Source: Kiloniellaceae bacterium (GTDB lineage Bacteria > Pseudomonadota > Alphaproteobacteria > Kiloniellales > J153). Taken from it: DNA of 64,000 nt. Positions 8,332 to 16,393 of this stretch are shown one piece after another. Where the stretch lies: contig JAJFGL010000055.1 in the NCBI GenBank assembly GCA_021776135.1, positions 1 to 64,000 of the forward strand, written 5' to 3'. Position numbers and translations under genes: made by a program. Position 1 is the first letter of the stretch; each line of letters starts with the position of its first letter. The notes beneath the pieces were generated by a model, which was given only the letters and a program-made list of their open reading frames with translations, was not told the DNA's origin and made no database searches.

Positions 8332-8907
8332 ATGCTTATGCGGTTTTTTCCAACTAGTGCGATCGGGACGTGTGTTTGGTTAGCGATCTTCGCGGCCGTA
8401 GCATTGAGCGTTCCGGCAAGCGCCCAAACATTCGATTTCGGCACGGCACCGACGGCGGCCGAGATCGCGGCGATTAACATCGACGCCATGCCCGATGGCC
8501 GCGGCCTGCCGGCTGGCAAAGGCACGCCGTCCGAGGGCAAGGCAATCTATGTGGACAATTGCGCTGCTTGCCATGGAACCGATCTTCAAGGTGTGAAGGA
8601 TGCGGGTGGCGCACCGCTGGTCGGTGGGCGAGGCTCGCTCATGAGCGGCAGCCCGAAGAAAACCATCGAGAGTTACTGGCCGTATGCGACCACCGTCTTC
8701 GATTATGTGAAACGGGCGATGCCATTCAACGCGCCGGGCTCGCTGAATGACAATCAGGTCTATGCGGTTACCGCCTATATCTTGTACCGCGGCGACTTGA
8801 TTGGCGAAGGCGACATCATAAACGCCAAAACGCTGCCGCGTGTGGACATGCCCAACAAGAACGGTTTCATCGCCGACCCCCGGCCCGACGTCAACACCTA
8901 TCGCTAA
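8332..8907 (+). CDS. Mono-haem c-type cytochrome (SoxD/SorB-like electron acceptor)
   Basis: This protein of about 191 residues starts at ATG 8332 behind GGGAGG and has a Sec signal peptide ending near SVPASA. A single haem-binding motif CAACH occurs in YVDNCAACHGTDLQG. A distal Met for the sixth ligand is plausible in VKRAMPFNAPGSL, followed by VYAVTAYILYRG. This is the arrangement of the small cytochromes that partner SoxC-type molybdoenzymes. It is shorter than classical SoxD, so it is not a standard SoxCD subunit. It lies 56 bases after the molybdoenzyme and is surely co-transcribed. Expected role: periplasmic electron acceptor carrying electrons to the terminal oxidase chain. Confidence 0.9.
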   Translation: MLMRFFPTSAIGTCVWLAIFAAVALSVPASAQTFDFGTAPTAAEIAAINIDAMPDGRGLPAGKGTPSEGKAIYVDNCAACHGTDLQGVKDAGGAPLVGGRGSLMSGSPKKTIESYWPYATTVFDYVKRAMPFNAPGSLNDNQVYAVTAYILYRGDLIGEGDIINAKTLPRVDMPNKNGFIADPRPDVNTYR

Positions 8908-9011
8908 CGCTTGGCCAAGGCGGATCCACAGAGCTAAGTCGTGGGGCCGTACTTCCGGCAAAGCTGCTTGCTCGACCCGGATGGCGCGACAGGCCGAAAA
9001 GGGAGATAACC

Positions 9012-9890
9012 ATGACCGAGACCAAACCTCGGAAGAAGGTAACGATCCGCACCTTACAGAAGAAGATGCGCGATGGCGAAGCGATCACACAAATGGCAGT
9101 CTACGACTATCGCACGGCGGTGGTGTCGGACCGCTTGGGCATGGATATCCTGTGCGTCTCGGACACCGGCGGTATGATCTTGTTCGGGCATCAGAGTACA
9201 GTCACGGTAAGCTTCGACGAGGTAATGATGATGTCCAAGGCGATCGACCGGGGCAGCCAATATGGGCTGCGTATGGTCGACATGCCGTATTGGAGCTTCC
9301 ACGTCTCGCCTGAACAGGCGGTCGAAAACGCCGGTCGTTTCGTCCATGAAGCCAACGCGGAAGTCATGAAGTGCGAGGGCAATCAACATCATGCCCGGAA
9401 TATCGAGGCCATCGTCAAGGCCGGCATTCCGGTACAAGGTCATATCGGCATCACCCCCATGCGCATGCCGCAATTGGGCGGCTTCGTCGCCCAGGGCAAG
9501 ACCGCTGAGCGGGCCAAAGAACTAATTGAAGACGCCCAGGCCTTCGCGGACGCGGGCTGCTTTTCCATCCTGTGCGAGGTCACAACCGCGGAAGTCTGCG
9601 AATATCTGACCGAGACTCTGCCAATTCCGGTGATCAGTCTGGGCGCCGGCAATAAAGCACACGGCGTGCACATCATCAGCTCCGACTTATTCCATCTGTG
9701 GGAGGAGCACGTACCGCGCCACTCGAAGATCTACACCGATCTGATTCCCATCATGGAAGATGTGATCACGCGCTACATGGACGACGTGCGTGCCAGGGCC
9801 TATCCGGGTCCCGAGCATACCGTGTATATGGCGGAGCAGGAATTGCGGAAGTTCGCCGATATGGTGGGCTGGAAGACTAAGCTCACGTAA
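9012..9890 (+). CDS. PanB-like ketopantoate hydroxymethyltransferase homologue
   Basis: This 292-residue TIM-barrel protein is a divergent member of the PanB family (3-methyl-2-oxobutanoate hydroxymethyltransferase), within the PEP mutase/isocitrate lyase superfamily. The expected metal and catalytic residues can be aligned: Asp in LCVSDTGGM, Asp in MVDMPYWSF, Lys and Glu in VMKCEGNQ, His in VQGHIGITP, Glu in SILCEVTTAEV and the ISLGAG loop. LGGFVAQGKT also matches PanB. The protein is less similar to PanB than a pantothenate enzyme would normally be, and it sits in a catabolic cluster with no panC. A C1 transfer or retro-aldol step on a 2-oxo acid is therefore more likely than vitamin synthesis (inference). 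ATG 9012 follows GGGAGA. Confidence 0.83.
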   Translation: MTETKPRKKVTIRTLQKKMRDGEAITQMAVYDYRTAVVSDRLGMDILCVSDTGGMILFGHQSTVTVSFDEVMMMSKAIDRGSQYGLRMVDMPYWSFHVSPEQAVENAGRFVHEANAEVMKCEGNQHHARNIEAIVKAGIPVQGHIGITPMRMPQLGGFVAQGKTAERAKELIEDAQAFADAGCFSILCEVTTAEVCEYLTETLPIPVISLGAGNKAHGVHIISSDLFHLWEEHVPRHSKIYTDLIPIMEDVITRYMDDVRARAYPGPEHTVYMAEQELRKFADMVGWKTKLT

Positions 9891-9947
9891 CCGCCAACAG
9901 CAGTCGACGTAAGGGAGAGGGAATAACGAAACGCTTCGTCTATTCGT

Positions 9948-9987
9948 GGGCGGCAACATGGGATTGTACGTCCCGCTCCTGCCGCCC
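9948..9987. other. Hairpin between PanB-like and beta-helix genes
   Basis: GGGCGGCA at 9948-9955 pairs perfectly with TGCCGCCC at 9980-9987, and an inner GGGA/TCCC pair sits inside the loop. No T-run follows. It could be a processing or stabilising stem in the transcript, or part of a weak terminator; the 136-bp gap in which it lies carries no gene. Confidence 0.45.
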
Positions 9988-10026
9988 GCGTCAGAGCGCA
10001 AGCATATGTAACAAGGAAGATTCAGT

Positions 10027-11562
10027 ATGAAGGACCGAACGCCAGTAAACACATCGAGACGAGACATGTTTAAGCTGTCCCTGGGCGGCGTGGCCGTTGC
10101 CGCAACAGCCTCCGTTCTGCCGAGCGGTTCATCGTGGGCGGACGATGAAAAGCATGGCTCCGAGACTCGCTTTTCCGTCGGACCTGTAGGTTTTACGACG
10201 TTCATACACCCTTCCGTGGACTTGGGTGTCAGCAAGTTCTCGATTGGGGCTGCAAGCCTGATCGATGCTTTCGTTTCCTTGGAAGGAAAGCAGGCGGAGA
10301 TCGGCAACGCTGTGAATCTCCAAGACAACGACCGCCTGCTGGACTTCGATCATGGTGCGGGTCGAGGCGATCTCAAGCTTGGTGACGGCACCTTCACCGC
10401 ACACGGCGTGACCTTCGTCGGTAAGGTACGGATTGGCGAGGCATGCGGCTCCGGCATCAACGCGATTGTACAGAATACCCGCATCGGCGACGGATCCTTC
10501 GTCGGCCTCGTCGCCCAGATCCTCGGTCCGGACCCGGAAGACCTGATTGAGATCCCGGAAGCGAGTTTGGTTCTGTTCGGCGCTCGGATCAGAAATCAAA
10601 CTGAGGTCGAGGCTAACATTATTCCTGTGCCGGCGCCGTTTTCGCTGTTTTTCGCCGATGTGGACGAGGAAAATCTGGTTCTGGCGCGCGGTTTCAATTT
10701 GCTGTATCGGGCAGCCGCACGCATGACGCCGTTTTCGGATATCGTCGGGGATCCGCGGAATCCTGGTGACGATTTCCCGAGCGTGGCCGAGGCGTTTGGT
10801 CGCATCGGAATTGCCCCGCCTTCGATCTACCGGCGCGGCACAGGTGTCCTGCCGGCCCGTCAGGCAACACTCGGCGACCTTGGATTAGCTCGCTTCGAGG
10901 TATTGTCACCGGTGCCCACGCCGAGCACCGAGCCACCCGAATTTGATCCACTCGGCAACGCGCCAGCCGCTGACAGCCCCGAGGCGGGCGCCCGCTTCGT
11001 CGCGCCCCGCATCGCATCGCCAGAACTAATCCACCCGAATGCTTCGGTCCTCGGCGGCGTGGAATTGGCTCCAGGTGTTGTCGTAGGCGCGGGCAGCTAT
11101 GTGCTCGGTGACGTGGCGCCCACCGTGTCGGTTGGGGCGCGTACAAGGATCGGCCGCAACACCAGCCTGCATGAGCTTACTTTCACTTCCTGCCGTGTCG
11201 GCGAAGATTGCGTGATCGGAGACCGAGTCGTCATACATGGGCCCGTCGAGTTGGGTGATCGTGTTACCGTAGGCGATGGAGCCGTACTATTCGGCCCTAA
11301 AATCCTAGACGATGTCACGATCGGAGCCAGATCTCTGGTGTTCGGACCCGTCGAGATCGTGGAGGACGTGCCGCCCGATACGATTATCGTCCCGCCAGGG
11401 CAGGAATTCCTGATCGCCCCCTCAGCACCTCAGAACACAGCCAAGTTGGATGTTCCTGAGGAGTCACCAACGATGCTTGCGCAATGGCGCCGCGCTCAGC
11501 ATGGAGGCGGGGGATGCGGGTGCGGCGTCGGCAACCTGATCCATATGACGAAGGCCGGTTAA
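10027..11562 (+). CDS. Tat-exported double left-handed beta-helix protein, gamma-carbonic-anhydrase-like
   Basis: This 511-residue protein starts with a Tat signal (TSRRDMFKLSLGG, cleavage near SSWADD). It contains two blocks of hexapeptide repeats typical of a left-handed beta-helix, at about residues 55-190 and 335-455. The first block resembles gamma-carbonic anhydrases (VGKVRIG, RIGDGSFVGLVAQI). However, only one of the three zinc-binding His positions can be found (TAHGVTF); the others look replaced, so hydratase activity is doubtful. The linker between the helices is Pro-rich. The extreme C-terminus carries HGGGGCGCGVGN, a Gly-Cys tail that might bind metal or act as an anchor. ATG 10027 follows AAGGAAG. 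It is the last gene of the accessory cluster and has no assigned function. Confidence 0.75.
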   Translation: MKDRTPVNTSRRDMFKLSLGGVAVAATASVLPSGSSWADDEKHGSETRFSVGPVGFTTFIHPSVDLGVSKFSIGAASLIDAFVSLEGKQAEIGNAVNLQDNDRLLDFDHGAGRGDLKLGDGTFTAHGVTFVGKVRIGEACGSGINAIVQNTRIGDGSFVGLVAQILGPDPEDLIEIPEASLVLFGARIRNQTEVEANIIPVPAPFSLFFADVDEENLVLARGFNLLYRAAARMTPFSDIVGDPRNPGDDFPSVAEAFGRIGIAPPSIYRRGTGVLPARQATLGDLGLARFEVLSPVPTPSTEPPEFDPLGNAPAADSPEAGARFVAPRIASPELIHPNASVLGGVELAPGVVVGAGSYVLGDVAPTVSVGARTRIGRNTSLHELTFTSCRVGEDCVIGDRVVIHGPVELGDRVTVGDGAVLFGPKILDDVTIGARSLVFGPVEIVEDVPPDTIIVPPGQEFLIAPSAPQNTAKLDVPEESPTMLAQWRRAQHGGGGCGCGVGNLIHMTKAG

Positions 11563-11636
11563 TCGCCGTTTTTGGCTTGATGGTGCGGACGGCCGCCACT
11601 CCCGGCATCTGAGTGTCAAGCGAGGTCGGTCTCCCG

Positions 11637-11664
11637 GAGGCGGCGCAAGCTGTTGTGCCGCCTC
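11637..11664 (+). terminator. Hairpin after the beta-helix gene
   Basis: GAGGCGGCGCA (11637-11647) pairs with TGTGCCGCCTC (11654-11664) with one mismatch around a 6-nt loop, 75 bases after the stop codon of the last cluster gene. There is no downstream T-run, so it is a terminator-like or 3'-protecting stem rather than a textbook intrinsic terminator. Confidence 0.45.
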
Positions 11665-11886
11665 GAGCTCGATCAAGCGGTCGCTCTTAAGCCGTACAGG
11701 AAGCCACTAATGACCATGTCGAGGATGTTCAGCGGATGATCTTGAATCCGTTGGACATCCTTGCTTACCTTCGCTCAAAGAAGCCAACACAATCCTCGAG
11801 ACAAACGCTCCGCTCTGCGGCAAGTTCAACAGATTGTCGGCGGACGAGATCAAAGGGCGGTTACCGAAAATCCGGAAACAGGGCTT

Positions 11887-11950
11887 GTGGCTATCAGAAA
11901 TGTCATCCGGGAAGATTCGGCGCGACTCGGGTGACATTTCTGGTAGCCAC
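11887..11950. repeat. 22-bp near-perfect inverted repeat in non-coding DNA
   Basis: GTGGCTATCAGAAATGTCATCC (split here as arm 11887-11908) and its inverse at 11929-11950 differ at two positions, with a 20-nt spacer. No gene overlaps it. The arms look more like transposon ends than a regulatory stem, and could be the joined ends of a deleted insertion sequence. The rest of the 11.56-12.06 kb gap shows nothing recognisable. Confidence 0.6.
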
Positions 11951-12062
11951 AGGAGCTACGCGAGATAGCTTGGAATACAGCCGCTCGTCATTGTGCCCCT
12001 CGCCCGTGTCACACCAATATCAGATGTTGTGCTTGGGACAAGAGAGGCGCTAGACTTTTAGC

Positions 12063-12245
12063 AGCGTCGGTTCCCTTCGGGGAAGTAAGAGGGAACAGGG
12101 AACGATTGGGCTGCTGTCAAGCGGACTAATTGAAGCCCTGGCTGCCCCCGCAACTGTAAGCGGCGAACGCGCCCAACTATGGCCACTGGGAAACCGGGAA
12201 GGCCGGGCAAGCGTCGAGACCCGCGAGCCAGGAGACCTGCCGTCG
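12063..12245 (+). promoter_or_regulatory. Cobalamin (adenosylcobalamin-class) riboswitch
   Basis: The leader carries the conserved B12-riboswitch blocks in order: GGTTCCCTTCGGGGAA with AAGAGGGAACAGGGAA, then GCTGCCCCCGCAACTGTAAG, the GCCACTGGG helix, and the B12 box GCCAGGAGACCTGCC at 12227-12241. It lies about 260 nt upstream of the btuB start. Binding of cobalamin is expected to shut off the downstream uptake operon. The expression platform is within 12246-12506, where GC-rich pairing segments occur, but whether control is at transcription or translation cannot be decided by eye. Confidence 0.95.
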
Positions 12246-12506
12246 CCAGCGTCACCCAACCGCGGACCGGGGTGTGTCAGTGGGACGGAAACCCGTTTGC
12301 GGTGACGCGCGAAAGCGTGTCGTTGTTGGGGCTTCTGGTTTTGGGTGACCATGTTTCCGGATCTATCGCAAGCAAATGGCCCGTGGTTTTTGGGCTCATG
12401 AACTTGCGCGCGTGGGTGGCGAGCCTTTCCGGCCGCGTTTGGCTGGACATTGCTGCCCTGCATCCCCGATCGCGTCTTGAAACCTCAAGAACGAAAGGGG
12501 CCAGAA

Positions 12507-14465
12507 ATGTTCAGAATTTCCAGCCTGTTACCCTCCGGCCCGACCATCCGGAGCCTGTCCATACTCCCGGCAGTAGCGATGCTAGCCTGCACCCTTGTTG
12601 CGCCCGCCTCGGCTGAGGAAGCCGTTGAGCGGCTGCCCGACGTCGTCGTATCGGCCAGCCGCGTGCCGGTTCCGGCCCAGGAGGTCGGCAGCGCGGTTAC
12701 GGTCATTACCGCCGAAGATCTTGCGCGCAAACAAGTGCGCTTGGTGTCCGACGTACTGCGCGAAGTCCCCGGCGTTGCCGTCAGCCGCTCTGGCAATATC
12801 GGCTCCTTTACCCAAGTGCGGATTCGCGGCGCCGAGGGGAACCAGACGCTGGTCATCATCGACGGGGTAGAGGTCAACGACCCGAGCGGCGGGTCCGAGT
12901 TCGATTTCGGCAACTTGCTCGCCGCCGATATCGAGCGGATCGAGGTTCTGCGGGGACCGCAGTCCGCGCTCTACGGCAGCGACGCGATCGGCGGCGTCAT
13001 CAACATCGTGACAAAGAAGGGGCGCGGGCCGGTGACCGGGAGCCTTAGTTTGGAAGGCGGCTCCTTTCGCACCGGCCAGGCATCGGCCAGCGTCCGCGGC
13101 GGTGGCGATCGGTATCACTTCTCGATTGGCGCCGCCGGACTCGCAACGGACGGAGTATCGGTCGCCCCCGAATCCGAAGGAAATTCAGAGGCGGATGGGC
13201 ACCGAAACCAGGCCTATAACGCCAAGTTCGGTGTAACGCCGCTTGAAAACCTCGAAATCGAACTGTTCGGCCGCTTGGTCAAGTCGACGACGGAGATCGA
13301 TCCGCAGCCCGCCGTCGCGGGCATAATCCGGACGGTCGATGGCGACGACGAAACCGAGACGAGACAGCGGACCGGCCGGGCGCAAGCGAAATACAGCCTG
13401 TTCGATGGAGCCTGGGAGCATATTCTCGGTGTCGGAATCAACGAGGAAAATTCGGATTCCTTCACAAACGGCGCCCTGACCTTCGAGGCCGATGGCAAGA
13501 AGACGCGTTATGACTACCAGACCAACGTTTTCTTCGAGACCCCCTCGGTCGCTGAAGCAACGCACTCGCTCACCTTCCTGATCGAGCGCGAGGACGAATC
13601 GCAAGTCACGCGTAGTGCCTTCGGCGGCTCGGATCTCGACATCGCCAACTATGGCTATGTGGGCGAGTACCGGACCGGCCTATGGGACCGGCTATTCCTG
13701 TCGGGCAGCCTGCGCCGCGATGACAATGATATATTCGAGGACACGACGACTTTCCGGACCACGGCGGCCTACCTGCACAAGGAGACCGGCACGCGGCTGC
13801 ACGGCAGTTCTGGAACCGGCGTCAAGAACCCGACCTTATTCGAGCTCTTCGGCTTTGGCCCGAACTTCGTCCCCAATCCCAATCTCAGTCCGGAGGACAG
13901 CAAGGGATGGGACATCGGCGTTGAACAGAGCTTTCTAGGTAACCGCGTGTCAGTGGATGTCACCTACTTCAACAACCGGATCACGGACCTGATCCAGGGC
14001 GCCGGCAACACCGCCGTCAACCTTGATGGCACGACCAAGATCCAAGGCATTGAGGTCGCCGCCAGGGCTAAAATCACCGAAGATCTGACCTTCACCGGGC
14101 AATACACCTACACCGACGGTCAGGATGCCGCCGGTATGGAACTGACGCGCCGGGCGAAGCATCTGGCCAGCGCCAATCTCGCCTACGCGTTTCTCGGCGG
14201 CCGGGCCAAGCTCGACCTCGGGGCCGATTACAACGGTAAACAGAAGGACAGCCAGTTCTCCAATTTCTTCGCCACCCGCACCAATGTGACCTTGGACGAT
14301 TTCGTCCTGGTCAAGGTCGCGGCCTCCTATGAACTGACCGAGAACCTAGAACTTTTCGGCCGGGTCGAGAATCTTCTAGACGAGGATTACCAAGAGATCC
14401 TCGGTTTCAGTAACCCGGGCATCGGCGCCTATATCGGTATCCGCGCGACCTACGGATTGTTCTAG
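12507..14465 (+). CDS. btuB: TonB-dependent cobalamin receptor BtuB
   Basis: This outer-membrane receptor of about 652 residues starts at ATG 12507 behind AAAGGGG; upstream in-frame codons fall inside the riboswitch leader and are unlikely starts. A signal peptide ends near APASAEE. A TonB box-like DVVVSASR follows, then the plug domain with VRIRGAEGNQTL, IDGVEVNDP, IEVLRGPQSALYGSDAIGG and VINIVTKKG. The 22-strand barrel ends with the aromatic terminus typical of outer-membrane proteins (ATYGLF). The preceding cobalamin riboswitch and the following BtuFCD genes identify the substrate as vitamin B12. It moves B12 into the periplasm with energy from TonB, encoded at 17177. Confidence 0.95.
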   Translation: MFRISSLLPSGPTIRSLSILPAVAMLACTLVAPASAEEAVERLPDVVVSASRVPVPAQEVGSAVTVITAEDLARKQVRLVSDVLREVPGVAVSRSGNIGSFTQVRIRGAEGNQTLVIIDGVEVNDPSGGSEFDFGNLLAADIERIEVLRGPQSALYGSDAIGGVINIVTKKGRGPVTGSLSLEGGSFRTGQASASVRGGGDRYHFSIGAAGLATDGVSVAPESEGNSEADGHRNQAYNAKFGVTPLENLEIELFGRLVKSTTEIDPQPAVAGIIRTVDGDDETETRQRTGRAQAKYSLFDGAWEHILGVGINEENSDSFTNGALTFEADGKKTRYDYQTNVFFETPSVAEATHSLTFLIEREDESQVTRSAFGGSDLDIANYGYVGEYRTGLWDRLFLSGSLRRDDNDIFEDTTTFRTTAAYLHKETGTRLHGSSGTGVKNPTLFELFGFGPNFVPNPNLSPEDSKGWDIGVEQSFLGNRVSVDVTYFNNRITDLIQGAGNTAVNLDGTTKIQGIEVAARAKITEDLTFTGQYTYTDGQDAAGMELTRRAKHLASANLAYAFLGGRAKLDLGADYNGKQKDSQFSNFFATRTNVTLDDFVLVKVAASYELTENLELFGRVENLLDEDYQEILGFSNPGIGAYIGIRATYGLF

Positions 14466-15371
14466 ATGCGCACGTCCTTCCACACCGGACAGCAACGGCC
14501 CCGAGGCCATTGCTTCCAGGCCGCCCTCGCCGCCGTAGTATTGATCATGGGGGCGGGCAGCCCGACGCCCACTTCGGCGAAGCCCGAGCGGATCGTTTCC
14601 ATAAACCTGTGCACGGATCAGCTCGTCATGCTCCTGGCCGACCGCGACCGGATCGCATCGCTCAGCTTTCTGGCGGCCGATCCGCGCGCCTCGGCAGTGG
14701 CTAGCGAAGTGTCGGGGCTCATTGCCAATCACGGCCTTGTTGAAGAAATACTTCCGATGAATCCCGATCTCGTGCTGGCTGGGACCTATACCACGCAGCC
14801 GAGCGTGTTCCTGCTGCGCAACCTCGGCTACCCGGTCGTCGAGCTACCCTTGGCCGCCAACCTCGACGACATCCGCTCGAACATCCGTATCGTCGCCGGG
14901 GCCATCGGCGAAGCGGCGCGCGGCGAAGCCATGATCGCCGCTTTCGACAGCAAGCTGCCGCCACAGCGGGCGGCTCAGGCCAGGCCGCGGCCCTTGGCCG
15001 TCCTGTACTGGGCCAACGGCTATACTTCGGGGAAAGGCACCTTGGCAAACGCAGCGGTCGAGGCTGCGGGCTTCCGAACGCTTGGCCGTGAACTAGGACT
15101 TACCGGGACCAGCCAACTACCCTTGGAAACGCTGCTGGCCACGGAGCCCGATGTCCTGGTCGTAGGGCAGGAAAGAGACGGGCCCGCTTTGGCCAATGAG
15201 ATATTTCGCCATCCGGCGCTGAAACGCGCCTTTGCCACGCGTCCCAAGGTCAGCGTTCCCGACCACTTATGGGTCTGCGGCACGCCCTACGTCGCCGATG
15301 CGATCGCGCAACTCTCCACGGCGCGCGAAGACGCACAGCATGACGCTTATGACAGGATCGATAAACCATGA
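14466..15371 (+). CDS. btuF: Periplasmic cobalamin-binding protein BtuF-like
   Basis: This 301-residue protein has an N-terminal signal peptide ending about residue 38 and a helical-backbone type III binding-protein fold. Signatures include RIVSINLCTDQLVMLLADRDRI, ILPMNPDLVLAGTYTT, LGYPVVELPLA and the C-lobe LATEPDVLVVGQE. BtuF captures B12 in the periplasm and hands it to BtuCD. The start codon begins directly after the btuB stop, with essentially no gap, and the stop overlaps the btuC start (ATGA). Assignment to B12 rather than a ferric siderophore rests on the riboswitch-led operon. Confidence 0.9.
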   Translation: MRTSFHTGQQRPRGHCFQAALAAVVLIMGAGSPTPTSAKPERIVSINLCTDQLVMLLADRDRIASLSFLAADPRASAVASEVSGLIANHGLVEEILPMNPDLVLAGTYTTQPSVFLLRNLGYPVVELPLAANLDDIRSNIRIVAGAIGEAARGEAMIAAFDSKLPPQRAAQARPRPLAVLYWANGYTSGKGTLANAAVEAAGFRTLGRELGLTGTSQLPLETLLATEPDVLVVGQERDGPALANEIFRHPALKRAFATRPKVSVPDHLWVCGTPYVADAIAQLSTAREDAQHDAYDRIDKP

Positions 15372-16393
15372 CCGCCACTCCCCTAGGTAGAGAGCGGAAC
15401 CGGGAGGGCCAGCGCCTCGTCCTCCCCCTGCTCACGCTCGCGGTGGCTGTTACATTCTCCGCGTCTCTGATCGTCGGCCCCGCCGCGATCGGCCTGCCGG
15501 AGATACTCAATGCGATTTTCTCAGGCGAAGCCGATACCGCAGCGCTGATTATCCGAGAAGTGCGGCTGCCGCGTGCCATCCTGGGATTGACGATTGGTGC
15601 AACCCTTGGCCTCGCGGGCGCGGCGTTGCAGGGGCTTCTGCGCAATCCGCTTGCGGAACCCGGCCTCATCGGCGTTTCGGCGTCCGCGGCGCTGGGGGCG
15701 GTACTTACATTTTACACGGGGCTCGCCGGCTTGTTCGCCCTGGCCCTGCCGCTCGGCGGCATGGCCGGTGCCTGCGTCGGCGCCGCCGTCGTCCAGGGCC
15801 TCGCCGGGCGGGACGGGAGCCCCTTGACCCTGATCCTCGCGGGCATCGCCGTGACCAGCTTCGCCGCCGCCCTTACCTCGCTCGCCCTCAACCTGGCGCC
15901 CAATCCCTTCGCCGCCCTGGAGATCGTGTTCTGGCTGATGGGCTCCTTGGCCGACCGCAGTTTCGATCATGTCTGGCTAGCGGCCCCCTTCATGGCCGCC
16001 GGATGCCTGCTGCTCCTCACCCTCGGACGGCCGCTGGACGCGCTGACGCTGGGCGAGGACGCGGCGCAAACTCTAGGATTCGGCTTGCGCAGCCTGCGTC
16101 ATAGGCTCGTCCTCGGCACGGCGTTATCCGTCGGTGCCGCGACCTCCGTGGCCGGCGCGATCGGCTTCGTCGGTCTTGTCGTCCCGCACCTCCTACGGCC
16201 GCTGGTCGGACACCGGCCAGGTGCGCTTCTGCCCGCGAGCGCGCTCGGCGGTGCCGTGCTGGTCTTAACCGCGGACGTGGCGGTCCGCGTCCTCTCTCCG
16301 GGCCGCGAGCTCAAGCTCGGGGTTCTGACGGCCCTGGTCGGTGCGCCGTTCTTTCTTTTTCTCGTGCTGCGCCTGCGGAGGCAACTCCTATGA
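15368..16393 (+). CDS. btuC: FecCD-family B12 ABC transporter permease BtuC
   Basis: This 341-residue integral membrane protein of the FecCD/BtuC family has about ten spans. Family motifs seen are RLPRAILGLTIGATLGLAG, GAALQGLLRNPLAEPGLIGV, and VAGAIGFVGLVVPHLLRPLVG near the loop that contacts the ATPase. It forms the membrane channel for cobalamin with BtuD. Translation is coupled on both sides by ATGA overlaps with btuF and btuD. Confidence 0.95.
   Translation: MTATPLGRERNREGQRLVLPLLTLAVAVTFSASLIVGPAAIGLPEILNAIFSGEADTAALIIREVRLPRAILGLTIGATLGLAGAALQGLLRNPLAEPGLIGVSASAALGAVLTFYTGLAGLFALALPLGGMAGACVGAAVVQGLAGRDGSPLTLILAGIAVTSFAAALTSLALNLAPNPFAALEIVFWLMGSLADRSFDHVWLAAPFMAAGCLLLLTLGRPLDALTLGEDAAQTLGFGLRSLRHRLVLGTALSVGAATSVAGAIGFVGLVVPHLLRPLVGHRPGALLPASALGGAVLVLTADVAVRVLSPGRELKLGVLTALVGAPFFLFLVLRLRRQLL

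Noticed and set aside
6827-8907. Classical SoxCD sulfur-oxidation pair
   Set aside because: No other sox genes are present and the cytochrome is much shorter than SoxD, so the sox name was not used.
12179-12616. 145-codon frame across the B12 riboswitch
   Set aside because: It runs through the conserved riboswitch and the btuB start in another frame; a by-product of GC-rich sequence.
15250-15970. Long minus-strand frames within the btuF-btuC region
   Set aside because: Shadow frames of high-GC coding sequence opposite well-supported btu genes.
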